50,338 nt of DNA from Euryarchaeota archaeon UBA552 (GTDB lineage Archaea > Thermoplasmatota > Poseidoniia > Poseidoniales > Thalassarchaeaceae). The notes under the pieces were generated by a model. The model was not told the DNA's origin and made no database searches. It worked only from the letters and a program-made list of their open reading frames with translations. A program made the position numbers and the translations under genes. The first letter of the stretch is position 1. The number at the start of each line of letters is the position of its first letter. Location: assembly GCA_002499585.1 (NCBI GenBank), contig DAMH01000008.1, forward strand, positions 20,329-70,666. The letters run 5' to 3'. This document shows, piece by piece, positions 26,854-34,529 of the stretch.

Positions 26854-28317
26854 TCACGTCACTCTAACTGTGATCATTGCTTCTGCTGATGATCCTTTGT
26901 CATCGGTAACTCTCAATCGGAATGGGTGTGTACCGACACCAATCTTGACTCTTATCGACGCTGTTTTACCAACAACCCGCTCATTGGCGTCTATCCATTC
27001 CCACTTACTGATCCGTCCATCCGGATCGTATGAAGAGGCTCCATCCAAAACCACAACGGCCACTCCGTCCTCATCAGACTTTATTGTCATATCATCACCA
27101 GCCTCAGCTACTGGAGGGAGATTGATTTTCTTTGCCGCTGTGGAAAGCTCAACCAACAGGTCAATTTTCTCTTCTTCTAATTCAATACTGACGACCTCTT
27201 CATTCATTTCAGACAAAATGGCAGATTTTTCTCCAGGTTCGTGCTCAAATCTTCCTTCGATTTCAAGATCTTGGCTTTCGTGTTCCTCGGTCACTATTAC
27301 ATCGTAATTTTCATGATTGTCATCTCGTGTAACCCCATTTGGATCAAAAGAATATATCGATATTTTATCGCTTTGTGGGTCTCGGCAGGCTGCCAGAACC
27401 CTCTTATCTGGTGTATCAGAGAAGTTTGTGGCAATGCCATCCATCTCGAATTTCCAAGATATTTCCCCTGATTCGACACCATAAATATGGAACCATGATC
27501 CGATTATGAGCGTGTTGTTGAAGACATGGATTTGTTTAATTTCCTGACTATCAACAAAGAATTTTCGATTTTCCTCTCCTCCTTCAGCTAAGAATGTCAG
27601 TCTGCCACTTGCACCGCCAAGATATATCCCCTGAGATGTAGACTTCATGCAAGTGACGGCATGATCTACTTCCGAGATGTGTATTAGGCCCCTATCGATA
27701 TCCCAGCATTCGACTCTGTTTTCGGGATGAATATCTGATAAACCTCCAAGTGATCTTCTAAAAGCCACTAACACACCTGATCCTCTAAATTCAATTGGGC
27801 CAATAGATTCTACCCTATCTTTGTCTGGCTCGGACGATTGGATTACCTTGTTTTTCCTTATCATGTACAACCCTCCAAAAGCCCCCAATGCGACTAAGAT
27901 GTCGCCATGCGATTGTATGTCATTGACTTCTTCAACACGGCCGACTGTGCCAAAGTTGCCTTGGTAGTCAAACCAAGTGATGGACCCCTCCTCGTTTAAT
28001 GCCCATGCACAGTTCTTCCCAAGGACTATTTTCACAACATGGGAATCGATCCTTAAGAGTAATTTGAAGTCTGATTCAGTTACCATGTACACATTTCCGT
28101 CGTCCCGACCCACCAAACAGGTTTCATCGCCCATTGCAAATACGGTATTACTCCCTCCTAAAGCGGGATTGCTGAACGAGTTACTACCTTCTGAGGATAC
28201 CGTGATCAGCCCGAAATCAGGGGCCATTATCCCAAATCCACTTGATGCAAGTCTCTGAAATAGTACTGCATTTGCGGGCCCGAAGACACGAGAAACATCG
28301 GTCAGAAGGGGGATCAC
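26854..28317 (-). CDS. Beta-propeller protein with C-terminal PKD domain
   Basis: The 487-aa protein has propeller-like repeats over about residues 30-330, each ending in short GxxG/GxVY turns (CLVGRDDGNVYMV, CAWALNEEGSITWFD, IYLGGASGRLTFLA). An acidic linker (about 340-395) and one PKD domain follow (about 400-487; PPVAEAGDDMTI, DGASSYDPDGRISKWEW). PKD domains usually act at the cell surface, yet I see no convincing signal peptide from the GTG start (28317) or from Met31. It is probably cytosolic or non-classically located. It lies 80 bp upstream of fabI on the same strand, so read-through is possible. Confidence 0.7.
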   Translation of the reverse strand: MIPLLTDVSRVFGPANAVLFQRLASSGFGIMAPDFGLITVSSEGSNSFSNPALGGSNTVFAMGDETCLVGRDDGNVYMVTESDFKLLLRIDSHVVKIVLGKNCAWALNEEGSITWFDYQGNFGTVGRVEEVNDIQSHGDILVALGAFGGLYMIRKNKVIQSSEPDKDRVESIGPIEFRGSGVLVAFRRSLGGLSDIHPENRVECWDIDRGLIHISEVDHAVTCMKSTSQGIYLGGASGRLTFLAEGGEENRKFFVDSQEIKQIHVFNNTLIIGSWFHIYGVESGEISWKFEMDGIATNFSDTPDKRVLAACRDPQSDKISIYSFDPNGVTRDDNHENYDVIVTEEHESQDLEIEGRFEHEPGEKSAILSEMNEEVVSIELEEEKIDLLVELSTAAKKINLPPVAEAGDDMTIKSDEDGVAVVVLDGASSYDPDGRISKWEWIDANERVVGKTASIRVKIGVGTHPFRLRVTDDKGSSAEAMITVRVT

Positions 28318-28357
28318 GGAAGTTTACCGGAGCAATTGATACATAATCCTTAGACTG

Positions 28358-29863
28358 TTAAGTCATGGCCTGCTGACGATATTTCGACCCATCTTTCCTC
28401 TTGGACTCAAGTTTCTCCAGATAGGCTGAGTCAATGTTGCCAGCGACATATTCCCCATTAAAACATGAGCAGTCAAAGGTCATTTTTTGATTCCCTCCGA
28501 GCGTGCAGGCAGACACGAGGTCCTCCAGGTTTTGATATATCAGCCAGTCTGCCCCTATCTCCGATCTTATTTCATCGATAGATCGATTATAGGCAATGTA
28601 TTCGTGTCTTGCAGGCATGTCAATTCCGTAGACATTTGGATGGATGACAGGCGGTGCGCAACTTGCGAAAAACACCTTCTCTGCTCCGGCAGATCTGGCC
28701 ATCTGAACGATTCTCTTCGAAGTGTTTCCGCGGACGATACTGTCATCAACTATCAGAACGTTTTTGCCGTTGAACTCGTTGGAAATAGTATTCAATTTCT
28801 TCCTCACTGAATCCTTTCTGACACTCTGACCCGGCATGATAAACGTTCTTCCTATGTACCTGTTTTTGACGAATCCTTCTCTGTACTGGACGCCCAGTGT
28901 CGTGGCCAATTCCAATGCGGCGATCCTTCCACTGTCTGGGACTGGAACGACTACATCAATCTGAAGGTCTGGTCTCTCTTCCAATATCCTCTGTCCCAAG
29001 ACTCGTCCCATCTCCAATCTCGCCTCATGGACTGAGATACCGTCTATTGTGGAATCAGGCCTTGAGAAGTACACGTGCTCGAAAATACACGGCCTATGTT
29101 CGGCGGCGGGAGCGCACATTCTGGAGGATACTTTTCCGTTAGATCTGACAATTACTGCTTCACCTGGCTCTATGTCTCTCTCCATTTGGAACTCCAAAAC
29201 ATCAAGAGCAACGCTCTCGGAGGCGAAAAGATATTCTTTTTGTCCGTCATTGTAACGAGATCCCATACAGAGCGGCCGTATCCCATGGATGTCTCGTACT
29301 GCGATCAGTCCCCATCCGGTAATCATCGCCAAAAGCGAATAAGACCCCACGGCACGTTCATGTAAGCGTTCAATTGCCTGAAATACGGTATCCTCATCTA
29401 GGGATTCCGATATACCCTTTCTCCCGGAAGCAACACGCTGAAGCTCTGCCGCCAGTAAATTTAGTAGGGCTTCCGAATCGGAGTCAGTGTTGATTCTTCT
29501 GTGGTCTTTCCTATGCAGATCGTTGATTAATTCCTCGGAGTTTGTCAAATTTCCATTATGAGCGATACTCAGACCGAATGGGGAGTTTGTGTAGAATGGT
29601 TGTGCTTCTGCTGCGGAACTTCCGCCAGCGGTCGGGTAACGCACGTGACCTAGTCCCATCGAACCTTGAAGAAGTTCAATATGTTTCATTTGGAAGACAT
29701 CTCTGACAAGCCCATTTGCTCTGCGGTGAAAAACCCGCGATTCCGTACTTGTTAGGATGCCTGCAGCGTCCTGCCCCCTATGTTGTAAGACTAGCAACCC
29801 GTCATATAGCGTGGGAGATATTCTGGTCCCCTCGAGTCCGACAAGTCCGATGATCCCACACAT
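28358..29863 (-). CDS. purF: Amidophosphoribosyltransferase PurF
   Basis: PurF makes phosphoribosylamine from PRPP and glutamine, the first step of purine synthesis. The 501-aa protein begins MCGIIGLVG, so Cys2 is exposed as the Ntn nucleophile once Met is removed. LQHRGQDAAGI and LGHVRYPTAGGSS belong to the glutaminase domain, and VLIVDDSIVRGNTSKR is the PRPP site. DCSCF near the C-terminus resembles Fe-S forms, but the usual Cys in HPCFYG is Asn here (HPNVYG). L37e lies directly upstream on the same strand, an arrangement common in archaea. Confidence 0.95.
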   Translation of the reverse strand: MCGIIGLVGLEGTRISPTLYDGLLVLQHRGQDAAGILTSTESRVFHRRANGLVRDVFQMKHIELLQGSMGLGHVRYPTAGGSSAAEAQPFYTNSPFGLSIAHNGNLTNSEELINDLHRKDHRRINTDSDSEALLNLLAAELQRVASGRKGISESLDEDTVFQAIERLHERAVGSYSLLAMITGWGLIAVRDIHGIRPLCMGSRYNDGQKEYLFASESVALDVLEFQMERDIEPGEAVIVRSNGKVSSRMCAPAAEHRPCIFEHVYFSRPDSTIDGISVHEARLEMGRVLGQRILEERPDLQIDVVVPVPDSGRIAALELATTLGVQYREGFVKNRYIGRTFIMPGQSVRKDSVRKKLNTISNEFNGKNVLIVDDSIVRGNTSKRIVQMARSAGAEKVFFASCAPPVIHPNVYGIDMPARHEYIAYNRSIDEIRSEIGADWLIYQNLEDLVSACTLGGNQKMTFDCSCFNGEYVAGNIDSAYLEKLESKRKDGSKYRQQAMT

Positions 29864-29920
29864 CGTTAACAGAACTCACTGTAGATCCCGGGACTTAGGC
29901 ATTCCCCAACATGGTTTTTT

Positions 29921-30100
29921 TCAATCTGTCATTCTTCTGTTCTTCTTTGCCCACCTGTAGCCACGCATGCGGGCTGTTTTTCCAAAGCCGCAAGATGCGC
30001 AAATCGCCTTGGATTTGTGATAGGAGTGCTTACCGCAACGCCTGCAACGGATGTGGGTTTGTTTCTGTCTCTTTCCCATGCTGGGTGTTCCCTTTGACAT
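29921..30100 (-). CDS. rpl37e: Ribosomal protein L37e
   Basis: This short gene encodes 59 aa: it starts MSKGTPSMGKRQKQTHIRC and ends GYRWAKKNRRMTD. The zinc site is complete, with CRRC and CASC separated by the KHSYHKSKAI loop, followed by GFGKTARMRGY. L37e belongs to the large archaeal/eukaryal ribosomal subunit. It is followed by purF on the same strand with a 57-nt gap, the usual archaeal neighbour. The customary upstream Lsm gene is not present; small membrane proteins occupy that position. Confidence 0.95.
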   Translation of the reverse strand: MSKGTPSMGKRQKQTHIRCRRCGKHSYHKSKAICASCGFGKTARMRGYRWAKKNRRMTD

Positions 30101-30187
30101 GCCATGCCCTCCTCGATGTCCGCGCGACTTGCCTGCATTTTATGAGGCTTGTTGCTTCATCTTACAGTCTAACCCTTCAAGAAATCT

Positions 30188-30457
30188 CTAATTTCTAAGT
30201 GAAATTCTCGCGATTATGAACGATAGCAGCAATCCGATAATCGGCACAGAAGCCACAAGGGAGTTGATGTTGTTGACAGCCACGGAATTTGAGATATCCT
30301 GAATCAAAAGCAAACTAAAACCAGTGTTTAGAAATGACCCGACGATTAATTTCGGGGAGGTTAATCCAGTCCTGTATGTCGATATTAGGTGGATTGAGAA
30401 AATGAATGCGACTGCAGAGTACCCCAACAAAAAACCGTCAAGAAGCGAGGTTGTCAT
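30188..30457 (-). CDS. Small membrane protein of unknown function
   Basis: The 89-aa, strongly hydrophobic protein has three probable membrane helices (about residues 4-24, 37-53 and 64-85). It contains no recognised motif. Its ATG overlaps the end of the larger membrane-protein gene upstream by 4 nt, so the two are very likely translated as a pair. It precedes L37e by 87 nt. Confidence 0.6.
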   Translation of the reverse strand: MTTSLLDGFLLGYSAVAFIFSIHLISTYRTGLTSPKLIVGSFLNTGFSLLLIQDISNSVAVNNINSLVASVPIIGLLLSFIIARISLRN

Positions 30458-31032
30458 TTCTCCCCCCTCCCTAAATTGTCGGTAATTATGGCGATAATCC
30501 TATCTTTTTCCTGTCCCGAAAGTGCTCTGCTAGGCGGGGCATCTCGATCAAAAATCTCTGACACAGTTACTATCATCGCCACGAACAACATTCCCACAAA
30601 CATTCCTGCGATTACAGAAAGTAGGTCTCCGAATAGATCGTATGATATCTCGGGATTGGGGCGATAATAAACAGCCAACAGCAAAGAGGAAATTATTAAC
30701 GACCAACCCAGAATTTGATACACGGTTTTTGATTTACCATATGCCCCGGAATTTGTTATTGAAATTACAGATCCAAAATAGAAGATTACGGACCATAGTG
30801 CTAGATGCCTGATGTTCGCGGGTAAATTCGCCTGTTCGCAAGAATTGTAAAGCCCACAAAGCAAATCATTACTGAGGTTGTAGTTTAGATCCCATGACAA
30901 AATAGCGCCAGAACCTGCGAGAAACAGTGGCCAGGCCATTCTGTGTCTTTGGTATGCTGGCCCCATTCTGTTCCAGGATATCGAAACCGTGCAAAACACT
31001 GCCCCCAGAACCGCAAGCAGCTGACTCTCCAT
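30454..31032 (-). CDS. Multi-pass membrane protein of unknown function
   Basis: The 192-aa protein has about five membrane segments (near residues 3-20, 32-48, 75-95, 105-122 and 133-158). A short loop with two cysteines (LLCGLYNSCEQ) lies between the second and third segments. The C-terminal tail is cytoplasmic, charged and helical (LSGQEKDRIIAIITDNLGRG). I do not recognise the family. The gene is coupled by a 4-nt overlap to the 89-aa membrane protein downstream and is divergent from the L44e cluster. Confidence 0.6.
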   Translation of the reverse strand: MESQLLAVLGAVFCTVSISWNRMGPAYQRHRMAWPLFLAGSGAILSWDLNYNLSNDLLCGLYNSCEQANLPANIRHLALWSVIFYFGSVISITNSGAYGKSKTVYQILGWSLIISSLLLAVYYRPNPEISYDLFGDLLSVIAGMFVGMLFVAMIVTVSEIFDRDAPPSRALSGQEKDRIIAIITDNLGRGEK

Positions 31033-31110
31033 GGGCCTCCGGAGGAGGTGTGAGGCTTGAATCAGCCGGGGGTTTTACCAGCTTTGGGGAAACATTGCTT
31101 ATCGCCAGAC

Positions 31111-31120
31111 TCATATAGGA
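31111..31120 (+). promoter_or_regulatory. Likely TATA box of the L44e-S27e-aIF2-alpha cluster
   Basis: The sequence TCATATAGGA centres about 37 bp upstream of the L44e ATG. With the archaeal spacing of about 26 bp to the start site, transcription would begin near 31141. That gives a leader of about 11 nt containing GGTGAT just before the ATG, which could act as a ribosome binding site. Confidence 0.45.
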
Positions 31121-31151
31121 ACCGTCGGTGGACGGCTCGCTGGTGATACAG

Positions 31152-31433
31152 ATGGTAAAGCGGCCGCGGAAAGTTATGCGCTACAGTCCGTTTGCTGGAA
31201 AGCACACCGAACACACGGTGGAACGGGTGAAGAAAAGGCGTGCCAGCGAGCTAAAGTGGGGGCAGAGAAGGTTCCGTAGGGTAACTGCAGGATACCGAGG
31301 TTTCCCAAGACCGAAACCCTCCGGAGAAAAGCCCACCAAGCGAGTCAACCTACTCTACAGGTGCACTGAAACTGGAAAGGCACACCAGCCGGCTGCAAAG
31401 AGAGCAAAAAAATTCGAACTAGTGGACAGGTGA
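31152..31433 (+). CDS. rpl44e: Ribosomal protein L44e, zinc site degraded
   Basis: From ATG 31152 the 93-aa protein matches L44e: HTEHTVERVKKRRASELKWG, GQRRFRR, then YRGFPRPKPSGEKPTKRV. The usual four zinc cysteines (CPYC near the start, CTEC near the end) read SPFA and CTET, so only one Cys is left. L44e lies in the E-site region of the large subunit. It heads the conserved archaeal cluster with S27e and aIF2-alpha, and S27e follows after 6 nt. Confidence 0.95.
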   Translation: MVKRPRKVMRYSPFAGKHTEHTVERVKKRRASELKWGQRRFRRVTAGYRGFPRPKPSGEKPTKRVNLLYRCTETGKAHQPAAKRAKKFELVDR

Positions 31434-31439
31434 AATTCG

Positions 31440-31613
31440 ATGACAAGCGCCAAATTCCTAAAGGTGAACTGCAAAGACTGCGGTAATGAAACTATCATTT
31501 TCAGTCGTGCCTCATCTGTCATTTCATGCTCCGTTTGTGGGAGCACCCTTGCAAAGCCCAAAGGCGGAAAGGCGGATCTCGTTGGAAGTAGCGTAGTTGA
31601 AATCCTTGAGTAA
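31440..31613 (+). CDS. rps27e: Ribosomal protein S27e
   Basis: This 57-aa protein starts MTSAKFLKVNCKDCGNE and keeps a full zinc ribbon (CKDC and CSVCGSTLAKP). It ends with GKADLVGSSVVEILE, the normal S27e C-terminus. S27e is a small-subunit protein. The gene is 6 nt after L44e and 12 nt before aIF2-alpha. Unlike L44e next to it, all four zinc cysteines remain. Confidence 0.95.
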   Translation: MTSAKFLKVNCKDCGNETIIFSRASSVISCSVCGSTLAKPKGGKADLVGSSVVEILE

Positions 31614-31625
31614 GGGGGAGCCACC

Positions 31626-32411
31626 GTGGCGAGGAAGCAAGTGTGGCCTGAAGAAGGTGACCTCCTCGTTTGTGTCGTTAAATCTGTGAGTGACAAAGGA
31701 GCATATCTGGAAATAGATGGACTGGACGGAGTTGAAGGATTCGTTTTCATCGGAGAGGTCGCCGCGGGTTGGGTAAAATCAGTTCGCTCTCATCTAAGAG
31801 AGGGGCAAAGAGTCGTCGCAAGAGCGATTGGTGTTAAACAAGACAGAGGTCGTGTAGACCTATCCATAAAATCTGTTTCTGAGGAGCGCAGACGTGACAC
31901 CATGCAATTCTGGAAGAATGAACAAAGAGCTGGACAGATAATGCGGGTTGCAGCCGAGCGAGTACAATGGAGCGAAGAGGAGTTGGACTCAAACTCTGAC
32001 AGACTCGTCGAAGCGTTCGGCTCACTCTACGGTGCACTTGAAGAAGCGGCCTCAGATACACAGGCTCTGAGTGTTGCTGGTTTTGAAGGCGACTGGACCG
32101 CCACTGTTCAGGAATTAGCCGTCGAGAACATAGTCCCCGAGTCTGTCAAACTAAAAGGAAGTCTCCACGTAGAAATATGGTCAAGTGAAGGAGTTGAGGC
32201 TATAATGCAAGTTCTAACAAAAGCGGAGGAGAGCGTCAAGGGTATGGAGGGGGTCAAACTTAGTTGCCATTATGACGGTGCGCCAAATTATCGCGTGGAG
32301 ATTGAAGGCCCTGATTACGAGTCCGCGGAATATGCTTGGGAATCATGCATAAATGCAGCGAAAAACGAAATGTCCGATTTCAACGGGAAATTCGTTGCCG
32401 AACGCGTTTAG
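31626..32411 (+). CDS. Translation initiation factor aIF2 subunit alpha
   Basis: aIF2-alpha is part of the heterotrimer that brings initiator tRNA to the ribosome. The 261-aa protein has an N-terminal S1/OB domain (EEGDLLVCVVKSVSDKGAYL, then EGFVFIGEVAAGWVKSVRSH and GRVDLSIKSVSEERRR), a helical middle, and a C-terminal alpha/beta domain (YRVEIEGPDYESAEYAWE). The start is GTG, preceded by GGGGGAGCC. Position within L44e-S27e-aIF2a-Nop10 is the classical archaeal order. Confidence 0.95.
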   Translation: MARKQVWPEEGDLLVCVVKSVSDKGAYLEIDGLDGVEGFVFIGEVAAGWVKSVRSHLREGQRVVARAIGVKQDRGRVDLSIKSVSEERRRDTMQFWKNEQRAGQIMRVAAERVQWSEEELDSNSDRLVEAFGSLYGALEEAASDTQALSVAGFEGDWTATVQELAVENIVPESVKLKGSLHVEIWSSEGVEAIMQVLTKAEESVKGMEGVKLSCHYDGAPNYRVEIEGPDYESAEYAWESCINAAKNEMSDFNGKFVAERV

Positions 32412-32458
32412 TTACCGTATTACTTCATGAACCACTTGCATCAGTAGTTGTTGCATAC

Positions 32459-32674
32459 ATGCCGAGAACCAAATTGCAGAGGTGCCGATCCTGTCATTCA
32501 TACGGATTCAAAAGAGAGTGTGAATGTGGGGGATTACGTGTCGCAGTATCTCCTCTAAAATACTCTCCTGAAGACCCACAGGGAGAGAGACGAAGGATGC
32601 GCGAAAAATGGGGTACAAGTGAGTGGTTAGATAGCCTCCCAACCCCAAGGAAATCGGAGGGAGAGGAGGAATGA
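32459..32674 (+). CDS. nop10: H/ACA RNP protein NOP10
   Basis: From ATG 32459 the 71-aa protein has the NOP10 layout: a small zinc ribbon (CRSC, CECGG), then the linear segment PLKYSPEDPQGERRRMREKW that binds the Cbf5 pseudouridine synthase. NOP10 is a core part of RNA-guided pseudouridylation particles. A serine/glutamate tail of about 15 residues is longer than usual. Its stop overlaps the PAC2 start by 4 nt. Confidence 0.9.
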   Translation: MPRTKLQRCRSCHSYGFKRECECGGLRVAVSPLKYSPEDPQGERRRMREKWGTSEWLDSLPTPRKSEGEEE

Positions 32675-33420
32675 ATCGATGCAGAGTCCACTGGCTAAGT
32701 GACTTTCCAGAACATACAGCTGTGATAGAAGCAGTACCTGGAATAGGCAATGTTGGAAAACTCGTGGTTGACGGGCTAGTTTCGACAAATGAATCTGAGT
32801 TAATTGGAATGATACTCCACCCCGACATGCCGCCTCATGCAACACTTGATTCTCAAGGCATCCTCAAACCCTCGCACATCGCAATCAACTCAGTGAATAT
32901 CGGTGATGAAAATATAATTTGTATCGGTTCTGATGCCCAGCCGATGACTGCTTCAGGCCAATTTGAGGTCGCAGAGAAGATCCTTCAAATAATCGACAAT
33001 TTTAGCGGCTCGACGCTCTATGTTCTTGCGGGCCTTCGAATGCCTCCGGAGTCACAAAACATTCACGTTGTCTGCTCGGATGTCAAAATGAAGAGGCACT
33101 TGGAGTCGCGGGGCTTGGAGTCGATGACTGGTCAGCCAGAATCGGGTATGATTGGTTTGGCAGGACTGCTTGTCTCCCTAGCACCCATGTACTCAGTCGA
33201 TACTATCGGGTTGGTTGCTGAGACAATAGGCGGTGCAATTGACGCGTCTGCTGCAGAGAGGCTGTCAATGTTTCTTGAAGAGAAATTTGGGCACAAGGTT
33301 GGAATGAGTTTGGACAGGACACAGTCCATAGCTGCGAATTTGTTGGACTCAGTGGGCGTATCCAAGTCTGCTATAGCCGAAATAACCGGGGAACATAGTC
33401 ATGGAAATTTGTATGTTTGA
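32671..33420 (+). CDS. PAC2-family proteasome-assembly-chaperone-like protein
   Basis: The 249-aa protein matches the archaeal PAC2 family. AVIEAVPGIGNVGKLVVDGL is the opening signature, GSTLYVLAGL is a core strand, and TGQPESGMIGLAGLLVSLA the mid-domain signature. A helical C-terminus follows. PAC2 proteins are related to eukaryotic proteasome assembly chaperones, although the archaeal role is unproven. GGAGG directly precedes the ATG, and the gene is coupled to nop10, its standard neighbour. Confidence 0.88.
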   Translation: MNRCRVHWLSDFPEHTAVIEAVPGIGNVGKLVVDGLVSTNESELIGMILHPDMPPHATLDSQGILKPSHIAINSVNIGDENIICIGSDAQPMTASGQFEVAEKILQIIDNFSGSTLYVLAGLRMPPESQNIHVVCSDVKMKRHLESRGLESMTGQPESGMIGLAGLLVSLAPMYSVDTIGLVAETIGGAIDASAAERLSMFLEEKFGHKVGMSLDRTQSIAANLLDSVGVSKSAIAEITGEHSHGNLYV

Positions 33421-33428
33421 GGTATTCT

Positions 33429-34154
33429 ATGAAGGTACTGTTGGGTAGTGGAGGGGTAGCGACCCCTGAGCGCCTAGATTTGTTCAAGAGTCTGGTAAGT
33501 GATCACTTCAAGAAGAGCAAAAATGTAGTCTACATTCCGCTTGCATCAGCCAATCATTTCGCAGGGATTGAACGGATTAGGGAGATAATGGGGGATCAAG
33601 GATGGAAATTTAATCTCCTCAACGAGGGGAAAGAGCGCCGCCAAATCGAAGAGGCGGACGGCATATATATTGCTGGTGGGAACTCATTTTTGTTGGTAAA
33701 AGAGCTTCACAGGATAGGGATAATTCAACAAATCCAGGATGCTGTTGGCGCAGGCGTGCCTTATCTAGGCGTCAGTGCAGGCAGCAATGTTGCCTGTCCA
33801 ACTATGATGACCACCAACGACATGCCGATAGTGAGGCCAGATAGTTATGACTCCCTCGGAATTGTTCCTTTCCAGATAAACCCTCATTACTACCCGGGAA
33901 AAATTTTCTTCAAATACCAGGGAAAAGAACACCCGCACTTTGGAGAATCTCGACGACAAAGGATCTTGGAATATCATCGTATCCACGACACCCCTGTACT
34001 AGGCATGTGGGAAGGTTCCTATGTCAGGTGGGATGGGGTCGCAGGAACGTTGATTGGAAGAGCGGCGGGATTCTATCCGGATGGCCAGACATTGGATTTC
34101 TATGACGGAGTTATTTTCAACGGGCAACTTCAGATTTTGGAGTCAGCCCCCTGA
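33429..34154 (+). CDS. pepE: Peptidase E (alpha-aspartyl dipeptidase, family S51)
   Basis: This enzyme cleaves dipeptides with N-terminal aspartate. From ATG 33429 (MKVLLGSGGVATPERL) it has 241 aa, a usual length. GIYIAGGNSF and GVSAGSNVACPTMMTTNDMP contain the nucleophilic Ser (S116) in the SAGS elbow, and FQINPHYYPG is the other S51 signature. GAGGT lies 5 nt upstream of the ATG; a TTG start at 33417 would overlap PAC2 but adds no conserved sequence. Its end overlaps the ThiS-like gene antisense by 12 nt. Confidence 0.9.
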   Translation: MKVLLGSGGVATPERLDLFKSLVSDHFKKSKNVVYIPLASANHFAGIERIREIMGDQGWKFNLLNEGKERRQIEEADGIYIAGGNSFLLVKELHRIGIIQQIQDAVGAGVPYLGVSAGSNVACPTMMTTNDMPIVRPDSYDSLGIVPFQINPHYYPGKIFFKYQGKEHPHFGESRRQRILEYHRIHDTPVLGMWEGSYVRWDGVAGTLIGRAAGFYPDGQTLDFYDGVIFNGQLQILESAP

Positions 34155-34343
34155 AGAGACGGTGATGAGTTCCAATTTGATATCGCCTTCAATTTTGGAG
34201 GTGTGGGGCACTATACTGTCTTGGTAAACCGCCAGAACCGTTGACGGGTGGATCCCTAAGCGATTCAACACATCAGAAATCGATGAAGGCCCAGCTAATT
34301 CCACGACATGCTCCTGATTTTCATGTGTTACAGTGACCTTCAT
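34143..34343 (-). CDS. ThiS/SAMP-like ubiquitin-fold protein with GG terminus
   Basis: The 66-aa beta-grasp protein has MKVTVTHENQEHVVEL as the first hairpin, ISDVLNRLGIHPSTVLAVYQ as the helix and third strand, and KLELITVSSGG at the end. The exposed di-glycine marks a sulfur carrier or ubiquitin-like modifier. The pattern (NRLGIHPSTVLAVYQDSIV) is closer to ThiS/Urm1/SAMP2 than to the MoaD-like protein at 1636. No ThiF/E1 partner is present. Confidence 0.82.
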   Translation of the reverse strand: MKVTVTHENQEHVVELAGPSSISDVLNRLGIHPSTVLAVYQDSIVPHTSKIEGDIKLELITVSSGG

Positions 34344-34397
34344 GACCGTCCGGACTCCAAACAGGCTTATGTCTGATTCGACGGTCCGTTAGCTGTT

Positions 34398-34483
34398 GCC
34401 GAGATCGCATAGCCCGGTATTGCGGTGGATTCGAAATCCACTGTCCCTTGGACGCGGGGGTTCAAATCCCTCTCTCGGCGCCA
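34398..34483 (+). tRNA. tRNA-Ser (anticodon CGA)
   Basis: A class II tRNA. The acceptor stem is GCCGAGA/TCTCGGC, the anticodon stem GTGGA/TCCAC encloses TTCGAAA (anticodon CGA), and a long variable arm GTCCCTTGGAC forms its own stem. The T loop is TTCAAAT and the discriminator is G, as expected for serine. CCA is encoded (34481-34483). No intron is seen. Confidence 0.95.
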
Positions 34484-34529
34484 ACAAGATTCTTGTGGTA
34501 TCGCACAAATAAAGGCTTTATTTTCACCA

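Noticed and set aside
28358..29863. Fe-S cluster in PurF
   Set aside because: C-terminal cysteines resemble Fe-S forms, but the Cys normally in HPCFYG is Asn, so I do not claim a cluster.
29929..30138. 69-aa minus-strand frame upstream of purF
   Set aside because: It is the shifted frame of the L37e gene, whose own frame gives a perfect ribosomal protein.
34344..34386. 7-bp inverted repeat GACCGTC/GACGGTC between the ThiS-like gene and tRNA-Ser
   Set aside because: The arms are short with a loop of about 29 nt, and no operator or terminator feature accompanies them. It is compatible with chance.
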